Origin: CAIWHR01 sp963788185 | GTDB lineage: Bacteria > Pseudomonadota > Gammaproteobacteria > Burkholderiales > Casimicrobiaceae | Assembly: GCA_963788185.1 (NCBI GenBank) | Contig: CAWBGE010000017.1 | Coordinates: 930,001 to 994,000 of the forward strand | Reading direction: 5' to 3' | Length of the DNA stretch: 64,000 bases | In this document: one piece after another, positions 56,798 to 64,000 of the stretch | Layout: the number at the start of each line of letters is the position of its first letter | How positions within the stretch are numbered: position 1 is the stretch's first letter | Made by a program: the position numbers and the translations under genes | The notes under the pieces: model-generated | Databases searched by the model: none | Told to the model about the DNA's origin: nothing | What the model saw: the letters and a program-made list of their open reading frames with translations, nothing else

Positions 56798-58924
56798 TCA
56801 GTTCCAGATCGCGCGTACGCGCGCCGCGATGTCCACCGGGATGGTCGCCTTGGCCTGCGGTGCTCCGCCCTGTTGTCCCGCGCCGGGGACCGGCCACGCG
56901 CATGTTTCGAAGCAGTCGATGACGCCCTCCGGGATGAATCGGCTGCGCGACGCGTAGACGTGGCGGTCGCCATAGGCGGATTGCTGGTGGACGTAAAACC
57001 GCTGCGGCAGCATCAGGTGCAGATGGTCCCTGGCGCGGGTCATGGCCACGTAGAGCAGCCGCCGCTCTTCTTCGATCTCCTCGCCCGTGCCGGTGCTCAT
57101 GTCGGAAGGAATGCAGCCGTCGACGACATTGAGGATATGCACGGTGTTCCACTCCTGTCCCTTGGCCGAATGAATGGTCGAGAGGATGAGGTAGTCGTCG
57201 TCGAGGCCGGGCACGCCCGCCTCTGCGCTCGTGGCGTCGGGTGGATCGAGCGTCACTTCGGTCAGGAAGCGCTCGCGCGAATGATAAGTCGACGCAATCT
57301 GCTGCAGCTGGACGAGATCACGCTGGCGAACATGGGCATCATCGAAGATGCGCTGCAGATGTGGTTCGTACCACCGCGTGACGAGGTCCATGTCGGCAGG
57401 CCAGTTCGCGCGCTCCCGGCACAGAACCTGGAAGAGTTCGACCAGCTCCCGCCAGCCGTCCGCAGCCGAAGCGGGAACGCCGAATGACTCCATGGCGGCC
57501 AGCGGATTCGGCGCTTGATCCATGACGTCCAGAAGTCTCGCCGCCGTGGCCGGTCCGATGCCGGGCAGTAGCCGGACAGCACGGAAACCCGCCATCCGGC
57601 TGCGCGGATTCTCGGCCCAGCGCAGCACCGACAGGACGTCCTTGATGTGCGCTGCTTCGAGGAACCTGAGCCCGCCATATTTCACGAACGGAATGTCGCG
57701 TCGCGCGAGTTCGAGTTCCAGGTGCGCGCTGTGGCTGGAGGTACGGAAGAGCACCGCCTGCGACTTCAGTGCAATGCCTGCCTCGCGATACTCGAGGATG
57801 CGTTCGGCGACGCAGCGCGACTGGTCCACCTCGTCACGGACCGCGACGAGCTGCGGCTTTGCGGAGGACATCCGGTCGGTCCAGAGCGTCTTCGCGAAGC
57901 GTTCGCTCGCCAGGCCGATGACAGCGTTGGACGCATCGAGGATGGGTCGGGTCGAACGGTAATTGCGCTCCAGGGTGACAACCTCTGCCGGCATCGTGAA
58001 CTGGCGCGGGAAGTCGAGAATGTTGCGCACGGTGGCCGCGCGAAACGAGTAGATTGACTGTGCGTCGTCGCCGACGACGGTGACGCCCTGCCCGTCGGGC
58101 TTCATCGCCCGCAGGATGGTCGCCTGGAGCCGGTTCGTGTCCTGATATTCGTCGACGAGGACGTAATCGAAACGGGCCCCGACTTCCGCGGCAAGACTCG
58201 GCTCCGCCATCATCTGCGACCAGTAGAGCAGCAGATCGTCGTAGTCGAGGACGTTTTGTGCCTGTTTCGCGGTGACGTATGCATTGAAGAGCTTCCTGAG
58301 TTCGGCCTCCCACGGTGCACACCACGGAAACGCGGCCTTCAGGACCGCTTCCAGTGGCGCCTCGCTGTTGACGACGCGCGAATAGACGGCGAGGCACGTA
58401 GCTTTGGTCGGAAATCGGCGCGCTGTGGCCGACAGCCCGAGGTCATGCCGGACCATGGCGAGAAAATCTTCGGAATCGCCGCGGTCGTGAATCGTAAAGG
58501 ACGCGTCGAGGCCGATGCGATCGGCGTAACTTCGCAGCAGTCGCGCGCCGACGCCGTGGAACGTGCCTGCCCAGCCAAGGGACGGCGGTCGCTGCTCCTT
58601 CGGCGCGCCGAGCACGCGACCCAGGATGCGGGTGGCACGCCGCTCCATTTCGAGCGCCGCGCGGCGCGAAAACGTCAGCAGGAGTATTCGCTGGGGGTCG
58701 GCGCCACTGAACACCAGGTGCGCCACGCGATGCGCAATGGTGTCCGTCTTGCCCGAACCGGCGCCGGCGATCACCAGCAGCGGCCCTCCCAGGCCCTGCA
58801 CGCCAACGCCGAATTCGACCGCGAACCGCTGCTGCGGGTTCAGCGTGGTCAGGTGCGCGTCGCGCCGATCCGAGGCCGTAGGGAAGGACGACGAAGACGA
58901 GGACGATGGCATGGTCGGTTGCAT
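56798..58924 (-). CDS. UvrD/Rep-family superfamily 1 DNA helicase
   Basis: A 708-residue 3'-5' SF1A helicase. Motifs in order: I AGAGSGKTDT (53-62), Ia TFSRRAALEM, II VDEYQDTN, III GDDAQSIYSFRAA, IV LERNYRST, V STIHSAKGQEWNTV and VI RRLLYVAMTRAR. The 2B-domain region is shortened and the C-terminus lacks the UvrD tail, so it is not UvrD or Rep proper; it resembles the extra UvrD-like helicases many proteobacteria carry. The N-terminus is a serine run encoded by TCG/TCC/TCT repeats. ATG 58924 has no Shine-Dalgarno and abuts an 18-bp palindrome; ATG 58912 (residue 5) is an alternative start. Confidence 0.92.
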   Translation of the reverse strand: MQPTMPSSSSSSSFPTASDRRDAHLTTLNPQQRFAVEFGVGVQGLGGPLLVIAGAGSGKTDTIAHRVAHLVFSGADPQRILLLTFSRRAALEMERRATRILGRVLGAPKEQRPPSLGWAGTFHGVGARLLRSYADRIGLDASFTIHDRGDSEDFLAMVRHDLGLSATARRFPTKATCLAVYSRVVNSEAPLEAVLKAAFPWCAPWEAELRKLFNAYVTAKQAQNVLDYDDLLLYWSQMMAEPSLAAEVGARFDYVLVDEYQDTNRLQATILRAMKPDGQGVTVVGDDAQSIYSFRAATVRNILDFPRQFTMPAEVVTLERNYRSTRPILDASNAVIGLASERFAKTLWTDRMSSAKPQLVAVRDEVDQSRCVAERILEYREAGIALKSQAVLFRTSSHSAHLELELARRDIPFVKYGGLRFLEAAHIKDVLSVLRWAENPRSRMAGFRAVRLLPGIGPATAARLLDVMDQAPNPLAAMESFGVPASAADGWRELVELFQVLCRERANWPADMDLVTRWYEPHLQRIFDDAHVRQRDLVQLQQIASTYHSRERFLTEVTLDPPDATSAEAGVPGLDDDYLILSTIHSAKGQEWNTVHILNVVDGCIPSDMSTGTGEEIEEERRLLYVAMTRARDHLHLMLPQRFYVHQQSAYGDRHVYASRSRFIPEGVIDCFETCAWPVPGAGQQGGAPQAKATIPVDIAARVRAIWN

Positions 58925-58940
58925 AGAACGAACGTTCTAT
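58923..58940 (-). promoter_or_regulatory. GAAC-N4-GTTC palindrome at the helicase start
   Basis: ATAGAACG-AA-CGTTCTAT is an 8-bp perfect dyad with a 2-bp spacer. Its core GAAC-N4-GTTC (58926-58937) equals the LexA box of Gram-positive bacteria rather than the CTGT-N8-ACAG box usual in beta- and gammaproteobacteria. It overlaps the A and T of the predicted start codon, where a bound repressor would block transcription or initiation. Confidence 0.5.
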
Positions 58941-59140
58941 CGAATGCTATCATGGTTGGGGAGCGCCTGCGGCGGCAGCCGTTTCGTTGATGTCTCCGGC
59001 ACGCATCCGGTGCGTGGGAATGGTGCCTGCGCTTCGCGGGGCGGGACAGGATGACGCCCGCTTTAGAGCACTTAGGCTAAAAATGGGGCAGACAATCGCA
59101 TCTGGGACCCCCTGAACGGCAGCCGCCAGCCTCCATCCTC

Positions 59141-60736
59141 ATGACCCACCCCGACGCGCAGGATTTCGACTGGCTGGTCATCGGCTCGGGCTTCGGCGGC
59201 AGTGTCTGCGCGTTGCGCTTGAGCGAAAAGGGCTATCGCGTCGGCGTGCTGGAAGCCGGACGGCGCTATGCCGACCATGAATTCGCCACGACGCCCTGGA
59301 ACCTGAAGCGCTTCCTGTGGCTGCCTCGATTGGGCTTGCGCGGCATCCTGCGCCTGACGGTGTTCAAGGACGTGTTCATCCTTTCCGGAAGCGCCGTCGG
59401 CGGTGGCAGCACGGTCTACGCCAACACCCTCTACCAGCCCGCGGCGCCGTTCTTCGAGCATCCGCAATGGGCGCGCCTGCACGACTGGGAAGCGCAGCTG
59501 GCGCCCCACTACGCCACCGCCAGGCGGATGCTTGGCGTCACCCAGGTGCCGTTCGACAACACGACCCAGCGTCTGTTGCGCGACCTCGCCCGGCACTTCA
59601 ACGTCGAGCACACGTTTGCACGCACCCCCTGTGCAGTCTATTTTGGCGCGCCCGGGGTCACCGTGCCCGATCCCTATTTCAACGGCGCGGGGCCCGACCG
59701 CACCGGTTGCAACAAGTGCGGCGCCTGCATGGTCGGTTGCAGGGTCGGCGCCAAGAACACGCTGCTCAAGAACTACCTGTGGTTCGCGGAAAAGCTGGGG
59801 GCGACGGTGACGCCCGACTGCGAGGTGGTGGACATCGTGCCGCTAGGCAGCGACGACGAAGCCGAAGGCTATCGCGTCACCACCGAGCGGCCGGGCGCCT
59901 GGTGGCGCAAGCGACGTCAGATCTATACCGCGCGCGGCGTGGTGGTCGCTGCGGGTGCGCTGGGCACCAACCGCTTGCTGGCGAAGTGCAAGCAACGCGG
60001 TTCCCTGCCCCGCCTCAGCGACCAGCTGGGACAACTCGCGCGCACCAACAGCGAATCGCTGCTCGCTATCACCAAGCTCGACCCGTCGCACAAGCCGGGA
60101 GAGGACGTCGCCATCAGCGCCAGCATCTATCCCCGCCCCGACACGCATCTCGAGTTTGTCACCTACGGTCCCGACGGCGACATGGCAGGTCTCTTCTTCA
60201 CGCTGCTCACCGGGGCAGGCACGCGGTGGACGCGTCCATTGCGCTGGGTGGAAACGATGCTGCGACACCCGGTCGACGCGCTGCGCACGTTGTCGCCATT
60301 CGGGTGGGGCAAGCGTTCGCTGGTCCTGCTGGCAATGCAATCGCTCGACAGTGCCATTCGCTTCCGGCTTCGGCGCGGGCTGTTCGGAGGCTGGCGGCTT
60401 ACGACCGACCAGCACGCAAGCAAGCCCAACCCGACATACATCCCGCTGGCGAACGAGGCCGCGGCAGTGGTTGCCCGGCAGACCGGGGGCGTCGCCCAAA
60501 GCATGTTCCTCGAGGCCACCGCCAACATCCCCACGACCGCGCACCTGCTCGGAGGGGCGGTCATTGCCGGAAACTCGCACGCGGGGGTCGTGGACCGCAG
60601 TTTGCGCGCGTTCGGCTACCGCAACCTGCTGGTGTGCGACGGATCGGTGCTTCCCGCCAACCCCGGCGTCAATCCCAGCCTGACCATTGCTGCGCTCGCC
60701 GAACACGCGATGAGCCAGGTGCCGCCCGCGCAGTAG
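59141..60736 (+). CDS. GMC-family FAD oxidoreductase with ferredoxin-like cysteine motif
   Basis: A 531-residue flavoenzyme of the GMC/cholesterol-oxidase-like group. The ADP-binding loop is VIGSGFGGSV (14-23), followed by LSGSAVGGGSTVYANTLYQP, VVVAAGALGTNRLL (FAD) and the C-terminal GMC signature region ending NPGVNPSLTIAALAEHAM. Residues 190-200 read CNKCGACMVGC, a C-x2-C-x2-C-x3-C array like a [4Fe-4S] ferredoxin motif, set between the two flavin segments. No signal peptide is seen. The electron acceptor is unknown. It converges on a secreted SRPBCC gene; no electron-transfer partner gene is adjacent. Confidence 0.88.
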   Translation: MTHPDAQDFDWLVIGSGFGGSVCALRLSEKGYRVGVLEAGRRYADHEFATTPWNLKRFLWLPRLGLRGILRLTVFKDVFILSGSAVGGGSTVYANTLYQPAAPFFEHPQWARLHDWEAQLAPHYATARRMLGVTQVPFDNTTQRLLRDLARHFNVEHTFARTPCAVYFGAPGVTVPDPYFNGAGPDRTGCNKCGACMVGCRVGAKNTLLKNYLWFAEKLGATVTPDCEVVDIVPLGSDDEAEGYRVTTERPGAWWRKRRQIYTARGVVVAAGALGTNRLLAKCKQRGSLPRLSDQLGQLARTNSESLLAITKLDPSHKPGEDVAISASIYPRPDTHLEFVTYGPDGDMAGLFFTLLTGAGTRWTRPLRWVETMLRHPVDALRTLSPFGWGKRSLVLLAMQSLDSAIRFRLRRGLFGGWRLTTDQHASKPNPTYIPLANEAAAVVARQTGGVAQSMFLEATANIPTTAHLLGGAVIAGNSHAGVVDRSLRAFGYRNLLVCDGSVLPANPGVNPSLTIAALAEHAMSQVPPAQ

Positions 60737-60822
60737 CGCTCGCAACACGCACCGCCGCGGAGCGGGCCCGCAGTCGCATCCCCCGATCGCGGGGCGGCCG
60801 AGAATCCAAGCGGACGCCGGCG

Positions 60823-61377
60823 CTATTGGGCGCGCCGCGTCATCTCGGCTACGATCGCGCCAAACTGCTCCGCGATCTCGTGCTCGAGAAAACTCCTCGA
60901 CATGACAGCGCGCGCGAGAAGTCCCGGCACGACCTCGAGATGATAGTTAAGCCCGGTGCCCTTTCCGTCCGGTTCGAGCGTCATCAGCGACTCGACTCGG
61001 CGCAGGCTGCCCTTGATCTGCGTGGATCGTATGGCCACCGGCTTGTTCATCTCGATCCGACGCTCGGTCGTGTAAGCAAAGTTTGCGACGCCGAATCTCG
61101 CGGTGCCACGCTGTTCGATCGTTGCCGAGTCGCTCTCGCGTTTGAGTACCCTGCTCGTGCGTACGTTGGGCACCCATTCCGCCATGTGCTCGAAATCGAT
61201 CAGCACCTCCCACGCCACGGCCGGCGGAACCGGCGCAAACATGACGGCATCGCAGACGTACACCGCCCCAACGGACGTGACGCTGATGCTGCGCACGGGC
61301 GACTCCACCGCTGCCTGGCTGGCCGGAGACAGCAGCGCCAGGACGAGCAGAAGGCGACCCCACCGATTGTCGGACAT
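60823..61377 (-). CDS. Secreted SRPBCC/START-like protein
   Basis: A 184-residue protein with a signal peptide (cleavage after SQA at about residue 22) and an SRPBCC (polyketide cyclase/COQ10-type) lipid-binding fold: VPPAVAWEVLIDFEHMAEWVP in part opens the domain, and LEHEIAEQFGAIVAEM forms the closing helix. Similar exported proteins are thought to carry hydrophobic ligands, but none is characterised well enough to name a function. ATG 61377 was chosen because GAGGCG lies nine bases upstream; an in-frame ATG 15 bases earlier has no ribosome site. Neighbour of a GMC oxidoreductase, which acts on hydrophobic alcohols in other cases; a link is only suggestive. Confidence 0.78.
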   Translation of the reverse strand: MSDNRWGRLLLVLALLSPASQAAVESPVRSISVTSVGAVYVCDAVMFAPVPPAVAWEVLIDFEHMAEWVPNVRTSRVLKRESDSATIEQRGTARFGVANFAYTTERRIEMNKPVAIRSTQIKGSLRRVESLMTLEPDGKGTGLNYHLEVVPGLLARAVMSRSFLEHEIAEQFGAIVAEMTRRAQ

Positions 61378-61506
61378 CGATTTTCGCCTCATGCAGGAGT
61401 TGTGCATGACCCCATACACTCCATATCGGTCCGGCACCGTGGATACGCAAGTGGAGATGTTCGCCGGACATTTGCCTTTCTGTCGTGTCGGATCTACCCT
61501 TGCGCG

Positions 61507-61959
61507 ATGTCCAGAAACGCTTGGCTGTTGCTCTTCGTCATCGTCGTTGCCATGGGAGCCATCATCTGGGCGAGCGACAGGGTCACGCTGGAGGGCGAGC
61601 GCACGGTCTACACGGCTAACTGCGCGGGCGGCGCATGGCAGGGACTCGTCTGCAGCGGGCGCCTCGAGGCAGGCGCGCGGTACCGGTTTCGTGCCAGCAA
61701 GAGCCGCGGCGAGGTACACCACTGGATCGCAGGCTCGGCCGAGCGGTCCGGGAAGATGACCGACTGTACCGTCCGCAATCGCGGGAACTGGAGTTGCAAG
61801 ACGCCGGACAGCACCACCCCGGCGATCGCCCAGTCGATGGTCGCCGACCGGCTGGTACCGGATCGCGGTGCGCCTGCCGCCACATTTCACGCGGTCGCCA
61901 AGTGGAAGTGGTGGGTACTCCGCTGGGGGATTCCGGGATTCCTGCGCGCGGACTACTGA
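61507..61959 (+). CDS. Membrane-anchored or exported protein of unknown function
   Basis: A 150-residue protein starting MSRNAWLLLFVIVVAMGAII, a signal anchor or signal peptide, followed by a soluble domain with four cysteines (NCAGGAWQGLVCSG and MTDCTVRNRGNWSCKT), spaced so that two disulfides are possible in the periplasm. The pattern GNWSCK...AKWKWWVLRWGIPGFL at the C-terminus is tryptophan-rich. No family is recognised. It is divergent from the secreted SRPBCC gene with 129 bp between starts, so both could share a regulatory region. No Shine-Dalgarno is obvious before ATG 61507. Confidence 0.6.
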   Translation: MSRNAWLLLFVIVVAMGAIIWASDRVTLEGERTVYTANCAGGAWQGLVCSGRLEAGARYRFRASKSRGEVHHWIAGSAERSGKMTDCTVRNRGNWSCKTPDSTTPAIAQSMVADRLVPDRGAPAATFHAVAKWKWWVLRWGIPGFLRADY

Positions 61960-62022
61960 TCCGGCATCAATTGCCGTGCCGTTGCGGCAATGTCTCCGGC
62001 GGGACCGCGAAATGACGTTCGA

Positions 62023-62646
62023 CTACCGCCGCTCGAACGCGAGCTTCACGCCGAGACCTATCAATAGGGCGCCACTCGAACGATAGACCCAGGACAGGAC
62101 GTCGGGTCGACGTCGCAGCCATCCGGACAACGCGCCCGCGAACACTCCCACCGGTGCCTTGACGAGAAACGTGAGCGCAGCGAAGGCAATTCCCAGCGTG
62201 AAGATCGTCAGCGTGGGGTGCTGCGCCGCCGGCAGGACGAACTGCGGCAGGAAGGCAAAGTAGAACACCGCGATCTTGGGATTGGACAGATTCGATACGG
62301 CGCCATCGAGAAAGAGCTTGCGCGGCGACCGCGGTGCCACCGAACCAAGCGGTAGCGTTCCGCGCCGGGTGCGGAGCAGGCCGAAACCCAGATAGATCAG
62401 GTAGGCCGCGCCGACGAGCTTGAGCGCCACGAACAGCCACTCCGACGTGCGCAACACGGCACCCAGGCCGAGGGTGGCGAGAATCGTGTGGCCGACAAGC
62501 CCGACGCTCACCCCCGCAGCCGTCGCGACGCCCGCGCCGGCGCCCTGCGCCAGCGACCGCGACATGACGAGAATCATGTCCTGACCCGGCGTGACGATGA
62601 GCAGCAGCGATGCAACCATGAACAGCAACCAGGATGCGTCGATCAT
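62023..62646 (-). CDS. LysE/RhtB-family amino-acid exporter
   Basis: A 207-residue inner-membrane protein with six predicted helices and the LysE/RhtB hallmarks: N-terminal VTPGQDMILVMSRSLAQG, where family members have TPGPD/N, GLVGHTILATLGLGAVL, and the internal GAVSNLSNPKIAVFYFAFLPQF. The family exports amino acids or derivatives such as homoserine lactones; the substrate cannot be told. ATG 62646 is supported by GAGAGG nine bases upstream. It is divergent from the CDF transporter across 267 bp. Confidence 0.9.
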   Translation of the reverse strand: MIDASWLLFMVASLLLIVTPGQDMILVMSRSLAQGAGAGVATAAGVSVGLVGHTILATLGLGAVLRTSEWLFVALKLVGAAYLIYLGFGLLRTRRGTLPLGSVAPRSPRKLFLDGAVSNLSNPKIAVFYFAFLPQFVLPAAQHPTLTIFTLGIAFAALTFLVKAPVGVFAGALSGWLRRRPDVLSWVYRSSGALLIGLGVKLAFERR

Positions 62647-62810
62647 TTGAACCTCTCGTGCATGCGCTGCAGCGGCAGTCCGGGAGATTTCGTGCCTGCC
62701 CGAAGGCGCGCGGGAACCATTCCGCACCGCGGCCGAATCAGCCGTGCATGGTGAAGGGAAAGTCATTGCGAATCAACACCGCACGTCCGCGTCCGGCGCG
62801 GCATACCCGG

Positions 62811-62816
62811 TACAAT
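62811..62816 (+). promoter_or_regulatory. Possible -10 element (TACAAT) of the CDF transporter gene
   Basis: TACAAT lies in the 267-bp divergent gap, oriented toward the CDF gene and about 95 bp before its start. ACCCG occurs on both sides (ATACCCGG and ATACCCGTG). No good -35 hexamer is seen, so the call is weak; the rest of the gap holds nothing recognised. Confidence 0.25.
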
Positions 62817-62913
62817 CGTCACGATACCCGTGCCGATCTGGTTTCGGGTCCGTGCGGGTGAAACGGGCCGCAGTCTCTCCACGGGGATCGCGGGTTCAAC
62901 CGGGAAGCGAGCG

Positions 62914-63870
62914 ATGCATACCGACGACCTGAGCCAATGGACGCACCACCACCGTTTCGACACGGGAAACGAAGCGGGCGAGCGCGGCGCGAGGTCCGTG
63001 ATGTGGATCACGCTGGCGATGATGGTGGTCGAAGTCGTCGCCGGGTGGTCGTTCAATTCGATGGCGCTGCTCGCCGATGGCTGGCACATGAGTTCGCACG
63101 CGCTCGCCATCGGCCTTTCCGCCTTCGCCTACGCCGCGGCACGCGGCCACGCCGCGGACGGGCGATATGCCTTCGGCACCTGGAAGATGGAGGTGCTCGC
63201 CGGGTTCGCCAGCGCCATCCTTCTGCTCGGCATCGCGGCGCTGATGGTGTACGGCTCGGTGGAGCGAATCATCACCCCGCAGCCGATCCATTACGTCGAG
63301 GCGATCGCAGTTGCCGCCGTCGGCCTGGCGGTCAACCTCGTCTCCGCCTGGATTCTCGGCACGGCACACCACCGCGACCACCACCACGACGGCGAGCAGT
63401 CCCATGGCAACTCGCATCGGCACGGCGCAGAGCACCACCACGATCTGAACCTCAAGTCGGCCTACCTCCATGTTGCCGCCGATGCCGCGACCTCGGTGCT
63501 GGCCATCGTCGCGTTGGCCGGCGGCTGGCTTTGGGGCTGGTCGTGGCTCGATCCTGCGATGGGAATCGTCGGCGCCGCACTCGTGGCGATCTGGGCGCGA
63601 AACCTCATCGTCGAGACCAGCAATGTCCTGCTGGACCGCGAGATGGACCATCCGGTGGTGGATGAGATCCGGGAGGCCATCGCAGGGCGTGCGCCCGCCG
63701 ACACGAGGGTCACCGACCTTCACGTCTGGCGAGTGGGCCGCGCTTCCTACGCCTGTGCGATCGGCCTGGTTTCGCACGACCGCGACGTGACCCCGGCTCG
63801 CGTCCGCGAATGGCTGGCGGTCCACCCCGAGATCGCGCACACCACGATCGAGATCCAGCACTGCCACTGA
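62914..63870 (+). CDS. Cation diffusion facilitator (Co/Zn/Cd efflux, DmeF-like)
   Basis: A 318-residue inner-membrane proton/metal antiporter of the CDF family. Six helices are apparent, with metal-site residues in LLADGWHMSSHA (HxxxD/H-type, helix 2) and YLHVAADAATSV (helix 5). The loop between helices 4 and 5 is histidine-rich (HHRDHHHDGEQSHGNSHRHG), typical of zinc/cobalt exporters, and the C-terminal cytoplasmic domain contains DLHVWRVG and IEIQHCH. The short, histidine-containing N-terminus (TDDLSQWTHHHRF) resembles DmeF. GGGAAGCGAGC precedes ATG 62914. It is divergent from the LysE gene and followed 15 bp later by a partial gene. Confidence 0.92.
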   Translation: MHTDDLSQWTHHHRFDTGNEAGERGARSVMWITLAMMVVEVVAGWSFNSMALLADGWHMSSHALAIGLSAFAYAAARGHAADGRYAFGTWKMEVLAGFASAILLLGIAALMVYGSVERIITPQPIHYVEAIAVAAVGLAVNLVSAWILGTAHHRDHHHDGEQSHGNSHRHGAEHHHDLNLKSAYLHVAADAATSVLAIVALAGGWLWGWSWLDPAMGIVGAALVAIWARNLIVETSNVLLDREMDHPVVDEIREAIAGRAPADTRVTDLHVWRVGRASYACAIGLVSHDRDVTPARVREWLAVHPEIAHTTIEIQHCH

Positions 63871-63885
63871 TAGCGATCGCCGCGC

Positions 63886-64000
63886 ATGCCGTTGCCGCTT
63901 TTCCACCTGCCGGCTGCCGAACAGCGGGATTGGCTCGCCGAACGCCTCGCGCGCCCCGCTCCGCCGTCCGCGCGCGGACTGTCGGATGGTTTTCGTCTGC
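63886..64000 (+). CDS. 5' end of an unidentified gene (truncated by window edge)
   Basis: An open frame starting MPLPLFHLPAAEQRDWLAER runs 38 codons to the right edge. Codon use is like the neighbours, and it starts 15 bp after the CDF stop, so it is probably co-transcribed. Too little is present to identify a family; no signal peptide is seen. Confidence 0.5.
   Translation, partial: MPLPLFHLPAAEQRDWLAERLARPAPPSARGLSDGFRL

Noticed and set aside
58880..58920. Trinucleotide-like repeat at the 5' end of the helicase gene
   Set aside because: It is a short, imperfect run of serine codons with mixed third bases, not a clean microsatellite.

Overview
The window is a GC-rich chromosomal segment of a betaproteobacterium. 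The evidence is the gene order gyrA-serC-pheA-hisC-tyrA-aroA-cmk-rpsA-ihfB-lapA-lapB-pyrF, an OmpA protein with the betaproteobacterial CWRTGYW segment, and a dapC-dapD-map-glnD run. The family cannot be fixed from the sequence alone (Rhodocyclales, Nitrosomonadales and Burkholderiales-like are all possible). No rRNA, tRNA, CRISPR array, transposase or phage gene was recognised; most of the window is core chromosome.

Layout. 1-7.4 kb: 3' end of an outer-membrane efflux gene, a tandem universal stress protein, glutaryl-CoA dehydrogenase, a bactofilin, a polar amino-acid ABC transporter (binding protein, permease, ATPase) and a BatA-like VWA protein. 7.5-13.3 kb: a small membrane protein, an HtrA-like protease, MoxR ATPase, DUF58, a second BatA-like protein and an MscS channel fused to a cyclic-nucleotide-binding domain. 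13.3-24.8 kb: mainly leftward housekeeping genes: pilU-dapE-prmB, then (after rightward methylthioinosine phosphorylase and def) dapC-dapD-map-glnD. Lysine/diaminopimelate synthesis is split over two transcription units. 24.8-28.4 kb: leftward ompA, mtaD, ubiG, gph. The MTA deaminase (mtaD) and the phosphorylase at 16.8 kb together fit the route MTA to methylthioinosine to hypoxanthine plus methylthioribose-1-phosphate. 28.8-46.1 kb: the large rightward superoperon for DNA gyrase A, serine and aromatic amino acids, histidinol-phosphate aminotransferase, CMP kinase, ribosomal protein S1, IHF-beta, LapA/LapB, PyrF, UDP-glucose dehydrogenase, heptose kinase and RadA. 46.1-64 kb: accessory genes: an O-GlcNAc-transferase-like TPR protein, an alcohol dehydrogenase/APH-AAA kinase pair diverging from a CBS-domain protein and carbonic anhydrase around an FNR/ANR-like box, an NhaR-like regulator, UspA, a Ca2+-type P-ATPase, a UvrD/Rep-type helicase, a GMC oxidoreductase with a ferredoxin-like cysteine motif, a secreted SRPBCC protein, LysE and CDF transporters.

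The least expected signals are non-coding: (i) a 169-bp nearly continuous imperfect palindrome filling the map-glnD gap and covering the map stop codon; (ii) two adjacent 17-bp palindromes that contain the -35 and -10 of a predicted bactofilin promoter; (iii) a dif-like XerC/XerD-site sequence between the P-ATPase and the helicase; (iv) a GAAC-N4-GTTC palindrome directly abutting the helicase start codon; and (v) an FNR/ANR-like box centred in a stress/low-oxygen-type gene cluster. GyrA also carries methionine at the quinolone-determining position 83. All GC, spacing and pairing statements are hand-read from the sequence; no database search was possible.
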